A DNA stretch of 64,000 nucleotides from Pollutiaquabacter aromativorans. Lineage in GTDB: Bacteria; Bacteroidota; Bacteroidia; AKYH767-A; 2013-40CM-41-45. The notes under the pieces were generated by a model, which saw only the letters and a program-made list of their open reading frames with translations, was not told where the DNA came from and did no database searches. The position numbers and the translations under genes were made by a program. Below are positions 43,889 through 53,832 of this stretch, piece by piece. How positions within the stretch are numbered: the stretch's first letter is position 1; each line of letters opens with the position of its first letter. The DNA lies in assembly GCA_049177215.1 (NCBI GenBank), contig CP185379.1:1-64000 (forward strand). The letters are read 5' to 3'.

Positions 43889-46579
43889 TGCTCCGCATGC
43901 GTCCCGCACTGCTTCGAATTTTCCTTTCTGCCGCGCTGGTGCTCTTTGCACTGGCATTCGCGCGGGCGACGCACAACCGGGCCGGGGAGATCACCTGGGA
44001 ATTCATCGGCACCTGCCCGACCGACACTACACCGAACGCCGCTTACACCTATCGGGTAACGATTACCACGTACACCCGTACCAGCAGCATCCAGGCCGAC
44101 CGGCCTTCGCTCGACTCGGTGTATTGGGGCGACGGAACGCAGTCGTCTTTCGTGCGTCAGCAGAAGATCGACCTGGGAAACGATATCAGTAAGAACATCT
44201 ACATCAATACGCATACCTATGCCGGCAACGGCAGCTTCAAGATTTACTTCGTCGATCCGAACCGCAACGAAGGCGTGGTGAACATCCCCTCCTCGGTCGA
44301 TGTCCCGTTCTCCGTTGAAAGCCTCCTGATTGTCGACCCGTACCGCTGTCCGAACAATTCACCGGTATTGACTTACCCCCCGATCGACCGCGGTTGTGTC
44401 GGCCGTACGTTCATACACAATCCGAACGCGTTTGATCCCGATGGCGACAGCTTGTCGTATGAATTGACCGTCTGCCGTGGCCTTAACGCGGATCCCATTC
44501 CGGGCTACTCATTCCCGGTCGCCTCCAGTTCGTTTTCGCTCGATCCGATCACCGGCGACCTCACCTGGAATACACCCATCGCCCCGGGTGAATACAACGT
44601 AGCCTTTCGCATCATCCAGTGGAGAAACGGCGTGAACATGGGGTATGTCACGCGTGATATGCAGATCCTCATCGGCAACTGCAACAACCGCCCACCGGTC
44701 ATCGAAGCCGTGGCGGATACCTGTGTACTGGCAGGAGACTCCCTGAATTTCCTCGTGACGGCGATCGACCCTGACCAGAACATCGTGCAGCTAAGCGCCT
44801 CCGGTGGCCCGTTTCAGGTTACGCCTGCCGCTACGTTCGCCCCGATACAGCAGAACAACGATACCGCGATCAGCCGGTTCAGTTGGCAGCCGGATTGCGA
44901 CCTGGTGCGCGCTCAACCCTACTATGTGCAATTCCGTGCGAATGATATCGTGCCGGTGGATTCGATCAGCCTGGTCTCGCTGAGTGGCCTTTTCATCCGC
45001 GTCATCGGCCCACCGCCACCAAGCCTGACCGCGGTTGCGGTTGGCAACACCATCCGCATCGACTGGACTGCGCCCTCGACCTGTTCCAACCTCGTCGGCT
45101 ACAGGATCTACCGCCGTGCGGGTGCATACGGACAACCGATCCCATGCCCGTGCGACAATGGAGTTCCTTCCTATACCGGATATACCTACCTCGACTCGGT
45201 GGGCAATGCCAATACCCTGTCGTTTGTCGATAACAACAGTGGCGCAGGACTTGTGATCGGTATTCAGTATTGTTACCTCGTCACCGCGGTCTTCGCTGAT
45301 CGTTCGGAAAGTTGTGCTTCGCCGGAGGCGTGTGCCTCCCTGCGCCGGGAATTGCCGGTCATCACGAATGCGGATGTGGTCACCACCGATGCTGCGGCCG
45401 GTCAGGTCTTCGTGGCCTGGGGCAAACCGATCGAACTCGATACTGTCCAGTATCCGGGTCCGTATGAGTACCGCTTGTTTCGCTCTCCCGGCTTCGTCGG
45501 CGCTTCGTTCACCGCAGATCGCGACCCTGGTGGCGCCGGCCGATACCACCTTCCTCGATAACGGAATCAACACGGTGGGTTCCGCCTGGAGTTACCGCGT
45601 CGACTTCTATTACACGAATGCCGGTGCCCTGACATTCAAGGGAAGCACGACCATCGCTTCAACCGTGTTCCTCAGCGTAAGCCCCACCGACGAGGCAAAC
45701 GTGTTGAGCTGGCAGGAGGAAGTGCCCTGGCAGAATTATCGCTACGACATCTTCCGGCAGAATCCCGCCACCTTGCTTTTCGATTCGATCGCCAGTACAA
45801 CGGCTTCCACCTTCACCGATACGGCATTGACCAACGGTACCGAGTATTGCTACTTTGTTCGCAGCATTGGTACTTATGGCTTGCCTTCGTTGGTGGATCC
45901 GATTGTTAACCGGTCTCAACGGGTTTGTGGTACACCCTTCGATAACGTCCCACCCTGTGCTCCGGATCTGGAAGTCTTCTCATCCTGCAACGAAAACCGG
46001 AACGAACTCATCTGGACCAACCCGAACAATACCTGTGCGGATGATGTCGAGAAATACTACATCTACTATTCGCTTACGGAAGACGGTGGTTTCGAACGGA
46101 TCGATTCGGTGATCGGCGCAAACGACACGACCTACCTGCACATCGACCTGCCCGCGCTCTCAGGATGTTATCGGGTCACCGCGGTAGATGATAATGGAAA
46201 CGAAACGACCGACCCTGAAACAGTTTGTGTCGATACGTGCCGTCAATATGTGCTGCCTTCGGTATTCACACCGAACAAGGACGGTAAGAACGACCTCTTC
46301 CACCCCTGCGATTCGACAACGACGCTTGATCTCCAGCTCAGGAATTGTCCGCCGTACCGGAATGTCAAGGACATTGACCTGAAGCTATTCAACCGCTGGG
46401 GCCAGCTCGTATTCGAGACGACCGACAAGGACATCAACTGGGACGGCACCCACAAGGACAACGGCAGCGATTGCCCGGACGGCGTTTATTACTACACCTG
46501 CAAAGTCAACTTCTTCCGCATCTCCGGCGAAGAATCGGTAGAGCTGAAAGGATATGTGCACTTGATCCGAGGGCAATAG
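43888..46579 (+). CDS. T9SS type B surface protein, interrupted by a one-base frameshift
   Basis: A secreted protein of about 896 residues once one extra base at 45511-45514 is removed. Frame 1 is open from 43888 to 45561, and the continuation is in the next frame to 46579. The joined junction reads FVGASFTQIATLVAPADTTF. Signal peptide (RIFLSAALVLFALAFARA) is followed by a domain starting THNRAGEITWEFIGTCP, the same family as the product of 48518-50542 (ATHVAGGEI). Then come Ig/Fn3-like modules and the gliding-motility-associated C-terminal domain (PSVFTPNKDGKNDLFHPCD, LFNRWGQLVFETTDKDINW) that marks type B T9SS cargo. No homopolymer explains the frameshift. The start overlaps the mqnC stop (TGATG). 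Confidence 0.85.
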
Positions 46580-46690
46580 ACTTTAATCAGTTCGCGGATG
46601 GCAGCAGGCAGTAGACGGATTGTCCGAAGTGCTTCCAGAACATTGAATTGTTTAGGTCGGCGAATCCGAAATGCAATTGAGACCAAGCTA

Positions 46691-46723
46691 ACTTCCAACT
46701 TTCATCTTTCAACTCGGAACCCG
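46691..46723 (+). repeat. Degenerate heptamer array ACTTTCA-type
   Basis: Units ACTTCCA, ACTTTCA, TCTTTCA, ACTCGGA and ACCCG in 7-base phase, running into palindrome copy 3. Confidence 0.7.
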
Positions 46724-46758
46724 CCTGCCTGCCGTAGCTTTAGCGAAGGCAGGAAACC
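46724..46758. repeat. Dispersed palindrome, copy 3
   Basis: CCTGCCTGCC, GTAGCTTTAGCGAA, GGCAGG, AAACC. It differs from copy 1 by one base in the loop and lies just upstream of ribE. Confidence 0.9.
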
Positions 46759-46784
46759 CGGAATCTGAAAGCCAAAACCTGCGT

Positions 46785-47375
46785 ATGTTCACCGGCATCA
46801 TCGAATCCACCGCCCCACTGGTCGCAACGCGCACCGAAGGCTCTAACCTGCATCTGCGTTTTCGCACGCCGATTGCTCGCGAGCTCAAGGTGGATCAGAG
46901 TGTGGCGCACAATGGGGTCTGCCTGACGGTTACGAAGGTGGAAGGGGAGGAATACGAAGTGACGGCGGTAGAGGAAACATTGGCGCGTACCAATCTGGGC
47001 GAGCTACAGCAAGGCGACCTGGTCAACCTGGAACGCTGCATGCGCCTCGGCGACCGTCTCGACGGTCACATCGTGCAAGGGCATGTGGATACGTGCGGTA
47101 AGGTGGAACGCATCGATTCCCGCGACGGCAGTTGGAATGTTTACTTTACGTATGATCCGTCAAACGGGCATCCCACCGTACCGAAAGGTTCTGTTTGTGT
47201 GAACGGTGTCAGCCTGACCGTGGTCGAATCAGGAGCCGGTCGTTTTTCCGTCACCATCATTCCCTATACCTGGGAACACACCAACTTCCACCGACTTAAA
47301 CCGGGCTCGACTGTCAACCTCGAGTTCGATATCATTGGGAAGTATGTGGAGCGACTTCTGTCGGAAAGAAAATAA
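46785..47375 (+). CDS. ribE: Riboflavin synthase, alpha chain
   Basis: Forms riboflavin from two molecules of 6,7-dimethyl-8-ribityllumazine. The 196 residues show the internal duplication of the family: N-barrel starting MFTGIIE, with VAHNGVCLTV and DLVNLERCMRLGDRLDGH, and C-barrel with IVQGHVDTCG, VNGVSLTVVESG and TIIPYTWEHTNF. Normal length. No FMN riboswitch is seen; the upstream region holds a heptamer array and palindrome copy 3. Confidence 0.96.
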   Translation: MFTGIIESTAPLVATRTEGSNLHLRFRTPIARELKVDQSVAHNGVCLTVTKVEGEEYEVTAVEETLARTNLGELQQGDLVNLERCMRLGDRLDGHIVQGHVDTCGKVERIDSRDGSWNVYFTYDPSNGHPTVPKGSVCVNGVSLTVVESGAGRFSVTIIPYTWEHTNFHRLKPGSTVNLEFDIIGKYVERLLSERK

Positions 47376-47504
47376 ACCGGAAGCGTTTGATTCAAATACC
47401 CTCCTTAGCGCAGCCACGGCGGACAGTTCATTTTCGCAAAATGCGCATCTATCTATTGTGAATGTTCCAATTCTTCTGTCTACGCAAAAGCTTCAACAGG
47501 TAAA

Positions 47505-47546
<42 letters not shown>

Positions 47547-47549
47547 CCC

Positions 47550-48506
47550 TCAAAACACCTTCTCCGCGATTCGGCAGGTGATCTCCGCGTTACTCATCGT
47601 ATAGTAGTGCAAACAGGGAGCCCCTGCTTTCATCAACTCTTTTGACTGTTCTACGCACCACTGGATACCTTCGGATTTGACATCCGCGTCGGTCTTACAG
47701 GCCTCGATCCGGTCGATGAGTTCCTGGGGAATGTCGACGTGAAAGGCTTTCGGTAGGGAAGTGAGTTGCTTACGCGTAGTGATCGGCTTCAGCCCCGGAA
47801 TGATCGGGACGTTAATTCCCATCTCTTTGCATTTTTCAACAAAGGCGAAGTACTTCGAATTGTCGAAGAACATTTGGGTCACGAGGTATTCGGCGCCCGC
47901 TTCGATTTTCGACTTCAGCCAGCGCATGTCGGTCGTGAGGTTCGGCGCTTCGAAGTGTTTTTCCGGATAGGCTGCCACGCCGATACAGAAGTTCGTTGGC
48001 GTAACGTCTTGTAATTCTTCGTCGAGATACTTGCCGGTGTTCATGTTGGCAACCTGTTTGACGAGGTCGATGGCGTACCGATGCCCGAGCGGATGCGCTT
48101 CAAATACCGGCTCCGACTTGATCGCGTCGCCGCGTAGCAGCAAGACGTTGTCGATATTCAAGAAGTGCAGGTCGATGAGCGCGTTCTCGGTTTCTTCCCT
48201 GGAAAAACCTCCGCAGATGATGTGCGGGACCGTGTCGACGTTATAATGGTTGATGATGGCCGAGCAGATGGCAACCGTTCCCGGACGCTTGCGCATGGAG
48301 AACTTTTCCAGCAAGCCATTCTCGCGCTTCTTATAGACATACTCTTCACGGTGATAGGTCACATCGATGAAGGCGGGCTTGAACTCCATGATCGGATCCA
48401 GGATGTTGTAGATGCTCTGGATACTCTTGCCTTTTAGCGGAGGCAGGATCTCGACGGAAAACAGGGTTTTCCCGTTGGCGCGGGCAATGTGTTCGGTAAC
48501 TTTCAT
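47550..48506 (-). CDS. metF: 5,10-methylenetetrahydrofolate reductase
   Basis: FAD enzyme that reduces methylene-THF to methyl-THF for methionine synthesis. The 318 residues start at 48506 (MKVTEHIARANGKTLFSVEI) with the catalytic Glu in SVEILPP, then KPAFIDVTYHRE, NVLLLRGD, GVAAYPEKH, EAGAEYLVTQMFFDN and VPIIPGLKPI, all along a TIM barrel. It begins only 11 bases after the T9SS protein gene upstream, so the two share a message. The C-terminus ends in CRIAEKVF next to an array. Confidence 0.96.
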   Translation of the reverse strand: MKVTEHIARANGKTLFSVEILPPLKGKSIQSIYNILDPIMEFKPAFIDVTYHREEYVYKKRENGLLEKFSMRKRPGTVAICSAIINHYNVDTVPHIICGGFSREETENALIDLHFLNIDNVLLLRGDAIKSEPVFEAHPLGHRYAIDLVKQVANMNTGKYLDEELQDVTPTNFCIGVAAYPEKHFEAPNLTTDMRWLKSKIEAGAEYLVTQMFFDNSKYFAFVEKCKEMGINVPIIPGLKPITTRKQLTSLPKAFHVDIPQELIDRIEACKTDADVKSEGIQWCVEQSKELMKAGAPCLHYYTMSNAEITCRIAEKVF

Positions 48507-48517
48507 AAATCGTTCAG

Positions 48518-50542
48518 TCAACGCAGCAGGGTCAGGGTGCCGCGTTTTTCGGTCGACCGGTTATCGGCGACCTGAAGGATGTAAAAGTACGTATCTCCCT
48601 GCAGCTTACCGCCATCCCAATCGTTCCGATAGTCCCCGCTTTCATACACGGTTTTCCCCCAGCGATCGAATATCCGCAGCCGGCTGCCGGGATATTGCTC
48701 CAGGTTGCGAACGAAGAAGTTGTCATTCCTGCCGTCGTTGTTCGGAGTCATGACGGTGCTGACCACTACCGCCGTATTGCGGACCTCAAATCGGCAACTG
48801 TTCGACCAACTTACCAGTACCGGCTGGCCGCTGTTGGCTGTCCGGATCCTGAGCTGGTAGGTGCCGTTACGGTCCGGTTTTTCGTACCGATAGACCGTGT
48901 CCGTCGTGGAACTGCCGGCGACGACGAACGGCACCCCGCTGCTGTCGATTTGTACCACTTCATAGGTCGCCGGCCAACCGTGATAGGCTGTCCACTCGAG
49001 ATCGATGTGCAGCGAGTCTGCCAGTTCCGTGCAGTTGAGGAAGATCGTTTGCAGGCTGTCGGTTCGTGCCGACTGGAATCCGGTGTTCGTTCGTAGGTCC
49101 ACCGCGTACCGTATCGGATGATCCGCAACGCGCGGATCGGGATCGAGATAAACCGTATCGTCGGGCTGCGTGATTGTAGCGATGGGTTGATAATCCGTTC
49201 CCGGTCCGTCGTTGCGGTAAACGGTGTAGGCACTGAACTGCTGATGGTCGAGACCGGCAGGTTTTTCCCAAACGGCCTGCCAACCATCCTCCGGATCGGT
49301 AACGCTCACATTCAGCAGTCGGGGGACGCCAGTGAAACAGTCCGAAAGTGTGATGAATAAGGTGTCGCCTTCGCCCTGCGCATCGCCGCAACTGTTTAAC
49401 AGGGTGTTCGCGTCGCTGCCGGTCTTGCACCACAGCCGGAGATTTCCGTTGGTGATCAAGGGCTGGAAGAGTTGCAATTCCAGATCGGTGAAAAGTCCGT
49501 TGGAACAATTCATCGCAGTCGCACCGGTGATCGGCAGCGGTTGCCCGTCCGGTCCCAGCAGGCGGAAGTCGGAGCCGTCGGTGGCGACCGAGTTGCAGCG
49601 GAGCGGCATCGCGAAGTGCAGGACCAGGTTGGTGTCTCCGCAATTCATCGTGTCGATCGTGGCGGTCGACAAGGCCGGTGGTCGATTGCACGTCAATGCG
49701 ATCAGTACCTGTACTTCCCGGACCACATAGCCGGCGAGGCTGCCGTTGCGGTAGCGTTCAAATCTGCACGCGACCGTCGCGCCTTCCTGGATCGCCGGCT
49801 GACCGGAGAAGATGCCGCTGACCGGATCAAATTGGAATCCGGCAGTTGTCTGAAACGGAAGAGAAGGGGAGTAGCCGATCGCATACGGTACATTCGTCAG
49901 CGGTTGCCCCGGCCCCGGTATTCCCTGCGACGGAATCAACAGGGCTCGAACACTATCGGCTGCTGCGTCGGTATAAAGTGGATCGTAGAAAAGCCCGTCG
50001 TTCACACAGCTAAGCAGTACGGCAGGGTTGGCAAACACCGTGGACGAATCGTTCGGAAAATTCTGGTTGTCAAAACCGGCTTCCAGGTGCAGCGAATAGT
50101 CTTGCGGACTCACCAGCGAGGTCACCACGGTGTTCCGGTTGAGCAATTCGCAACTCACCAGCCAGTCGGTACAGGCGCCCTGCAGTTGCAACACGCCCTG
50201 GTACACATACTTCCGAATGCCATAGGCGGTACCACCCTGGCAACTGCTTACGCCGCAAACCGGGTATGGCCCGGTCGATACTTCCACACCACCGCCGTTG
50301 ATCAATGGTAAGGTTTGGACGCCCAGCCAACCGCAGGAATTCGAACTGAAATTGACATCCACACTCGTGTAAACCTGCTGACCGGTTGCTCCGCAATCCG
50401 AGAAGAGTCCGATGGTAATCTCCACCCGGTTAGCCCCCAGGCAACGGTACCCAATTTCGCCACCAGCCACGTGTGTAGCGGTAGCGCGAAACGCGGGTAG
50501 GCTGATAAGAAGCCAAAAAATCGTTAAAAAAATGGTTTTCAG
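48518..50542 (-). CDS. T9SS type B surface protein, apparent CTG start
   Basis: A secreted protein of 674 residues. The only ATG/GTG/TTG option near the N-terminus is GTG at 50470, which would leave out the signal peptide. Read upstream, the same frame encodes a clear signal (KTIFLTIFWLLISLPAFRATA) right after a CTG at 50540-50542; an in-frame stop lies six codons before it. The mature protein begins THVAGGEIGYRCLG, the same family as the 43888 gene. Ig/Fn3-like modules (about residues 280-570) are followed by the gliding-motility-type C-terminal domain (VMTPNNDGRNDNFF, RIFDRWGKTVYESGDY). Start either CTG or altered by a sequence error. It is followed by metF after 11 bases. Confidence 0.82.
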   Translation of the reverse strand: MKTIFLTIFWLLISLPAFRATATHVAGGEIGYRCLGANRVEITIGLFSDCGATGQQVYTSVDVNFSSNSCGWLGVQTLPLINGGGVEVSTGPYPVCGVSSCQGGTAYGIRKYVYQGVLQLQGACTDWLVSCELLNRNTVVTSLVSPQDYSLHLEAGFDNQNFPNDSSTVFANPAVLLSCVNDGLFYDPLYTDAAADSVRALLIPSQGIPGPGQPLTNVPYAIGYSPSLPFQTTAGFQFDPVSGIFSGQPAIQEGATVACRFERYRNGSLAGYVVREVQVLIALTCNRPPALSTATIDTMNCGDTNLVLHFAMPLRCNSVATDGSDFRLLGPDGQPLPITGATAMNCSNGLFTDLELQLFQPLITNGNLRLWCKTGSDANTLLNSCGDAQGEGDTLFITLSDCFTGVPRLLNVSVTDPEDGWQAVWEKPAGLDHQQFSAYTVYRNDGPGTDYQPIATITQPDDTVYLDPDPRVADHPIRYAVDLRTNTGFQSARTDSLQTIFLNCTELADSLHIDLEWTAYHGWPATYEVVQIDSSGVPFVVAGSSTTDTVYRYEKPDRNGTYQLRIRTANSGQPVLVSWSNSCRFEVRNTAVVVSTVMTPNNDGRNDNFFVRNLEQYPGSRLRIFDRWGKTVYESGDYRNDWDGGKLQGDTYFYILQVADNRSTEKRGTLTLLR

Positions 50543-50609
50543 GGCCTGACGCTTAAGCTAATCCTTTACGAGAACCAGCAGGCGGCGGTTACCAGGTTGT
50601 TGGAGAAGT

Positions 50610-50644
50610 GAGATTAGTGATTTGAGATTCGATATTGGTGATTT
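50610..50644 (+). repeat. Heptamer array GWGATTN x5
   Basis: Units GAGATTA, GTGATTT, GAGATTC, GATATTG, GTGATTT in 7-base phase. It is in the opposite sense to 50957-51005. Confidence 0.85.
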
Positions 50645-50956
50645 GTCCCAGGAATGTGCGAATTGATAGTTGAATGCAGATCGAAAGGATCTGACGTTTA
50701 AAATAATTGAAAATCAATAAATTGAATAAGAAATGGCAGTCACTCAATATTGCGTAAGTTGCTTATTTACAGATAGTTGAGTACTTCCGGCGGTGTTACG
50801 CTAATTCTGGAAGGTGTTACGGTATCCTGAAAAGAGACTCGAAGAATGATAAAGGCTTTATTTTAGTAAAAAATGGAGCTTGTAAACTCCAAAGCTCAAT
50901 TAATGCTCGCATTCAAATCCTTTCAGGAAAGCCACCAATATTTTCACCGCCGTTTT

Positions 50957-51005
50957 AATTACCAATTACTAATTACTAATTACGAATCACCAATCACCAA
51001 TCACC
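50957..51005 (+). repeat. Heptamer array AATYACN x7
   Basis: AATTACC, AATTACT twice, AATTACG, then AATCACC three times: the unit sequence drifts along the array while the 7-base phase is kept. Confidence 0.93.
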
Positions 51006-51049
51006 CATTCCAAAACACCAACCCCCATCCCTGCCTCCCCTAATTTGCC

Positions 51050-51063
51050 TACTTTTGCAACCC
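51050..51063 (+). promoter_or_regulatory. Promoter -7 region of lepA
   Basis: TACTTTTGCAACCC fits TAnnTTTG and is identical over 14 bases to the -7 region of the rplM operon (minus strand 2834-2847). A TTTG at -33 spacing is absent. A leader of about 90 bases would follow, with a CCCGGGATTCGGG hairpin. Confidence 0.55.
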
Positions 51064-51152
51064 GCCCGGGATTCGGGAGGCTGAAATTTCGAAATTGTTC
51101 GAAATTGCTGATAATGAACAAAATGGACCTCGGGTCCGGAATCTGACCGCGC

Positions 51153-52940
<1,788 letters not shown>

Positions 52941-53090
52941 GCGACAGCCTTCGGCGGACAGTCGAAAGACTCCGCGCTGTTCTCATTTGTCTATTTTCCA
53001 TTCGAGTCACCCTTGTCCCGCAAGGGTCGATTCATCCGAAGATCCGTTCGAATGGATGTTCGTATCCGCCATGGGCACCATTTCCCGGAT

Positions 53091-53305
53091 GGCGTTCGGT
53101 TGAACCCTTGTACTACTTTCATTGTTCGATTGCTCGCCTGCATCCGGCAGGCGTTAGTTCGAGCATAGGTGTAATCTCGCACTCGCGGCTTGGCAATTTC
53201 CAAGAGGCGTTCGATCACCTTCACCTGACATCAACTCCCGGTAGGCGTTCGATCGAGCGTATGTGTCATCTCGCCCTCTCATTACACCAACTCCTAGAAG
53301 GCGTT
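53091..53305. repeat. Degenerate GGCGTT repeats
   Basis: GGCGTT begins at 53091, 53150, 53206, 53244 and 53300, so steps of 59, 56, 38 and 56 bases. The copies at 53150 and 53244 are also alike over about 30 following bases (CGAGC, TGTGT or GGTGT, then ATCTCGC). Confidence 0.65.
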
Positions 53306-53336
53306 CGATCGAACGTCTACTGGGAGTTGGTGTAAT
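53281..53336. repeat. 56-base inverted repeat without spacer
   Basis: Two 28-base arms (53281-53308 and 53309-53336) match at 25 of 28 positions, beginning ATTACACCAACTCC and meeting at the perfect palindrome CGTTCGATCGAACG (53302-53315). It would form a long hairpin or cruciform. No T run follows, so it is not a standard terminator. Confidence 0.92.
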
Positions 53337-53430
53337 GATAGTAATAAGAAAATAGGGACCAAACTCCTGCATCTGAACGCCGATGTGCGTTCAAGTACTA
53401 TTTAACAAATTTTTTTTGTTCAAAAACCTC

Positions 53431-53505
53431 CCAAGCCCCGGAGGGGCCGAACATCATAGACCCAGGCGACCAATCTCACTTTTCAGCTCCGGAGGAGCGT
53501 AACAA
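53431..53505. repeat. Two GGAGG-loop mini-palindromes
   Basis: AGCCCCGGAGGGGC and AGCTCCGGAGGAGCGTAACA lie about 50 bases apart. Both are short self-complementary hairpins with the same central CCGGAGG. Similar intergenic elements are, to my recollection, common in Bacteroidota. Confidence 0.55.
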
Positions 53506-53832
53506 CTGCGGACTACATCGCACACAGTTGACGGGCTTTCGATCGTACGGTGAACCGTGTCACCGGCGTTGCAGGCTAGCCCCGGGTGATCTCGTCAGGC
53601 TAATGCAGTTCAACAGGACCACCCCGCTGATCTGACGAGAGAACACGGGACCAAAGGTGAGCTGTGATCCGTTGTGGTGCTCCAAAGAATTTTCCTGTCG
53701 GACGGTAAGCCGTCTCCCGTGTGCTGCGCACGCGACAAAACTGTAAGACGGAGCGCAATTTCCCGCAAACTCCATGATGGTTTCTGCATATACGGTATGT
53801 CCGGAATGTACCGGACTTTCCAGTCTTTGCCC

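Larger units (their letters stand above)
50543..51152. other. 610-base intergenic region with facing heptamer arrays
   Basis: Contains heptamer arrays at 50610-50644 and 50957-51005 in opposite orientation, with about 310 AT-rich bases between them (50645-50956) that hold no recognisable gene. The lepA promoter and leader follow. No tRNA or small protein was recognised. Confidence 0.6.
52941..53832. other. 890-base repeat-rich intergenic region
   Basis: No gene recognised. It holds five spaced GGCGTT(C) elements (53091-53305), a 56-base near-perfect inverted repeat (53281-53336), and two short GGAGG palindromes (about 53431-53505). Short reading frames have no recognisable features. Confidence 0.7.

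Noticed and set aside
50900..50930. tRNA T-loop-like stretch (ATTCAAATCC)
   Set aside because: No matching acceptor, D or anticodon stems could be drawn around it.
53281..53336. Rho-independent terminator of lepA
   Set aside because: Long stem but no T run on either strand and over 340 bases from the lepA stop.
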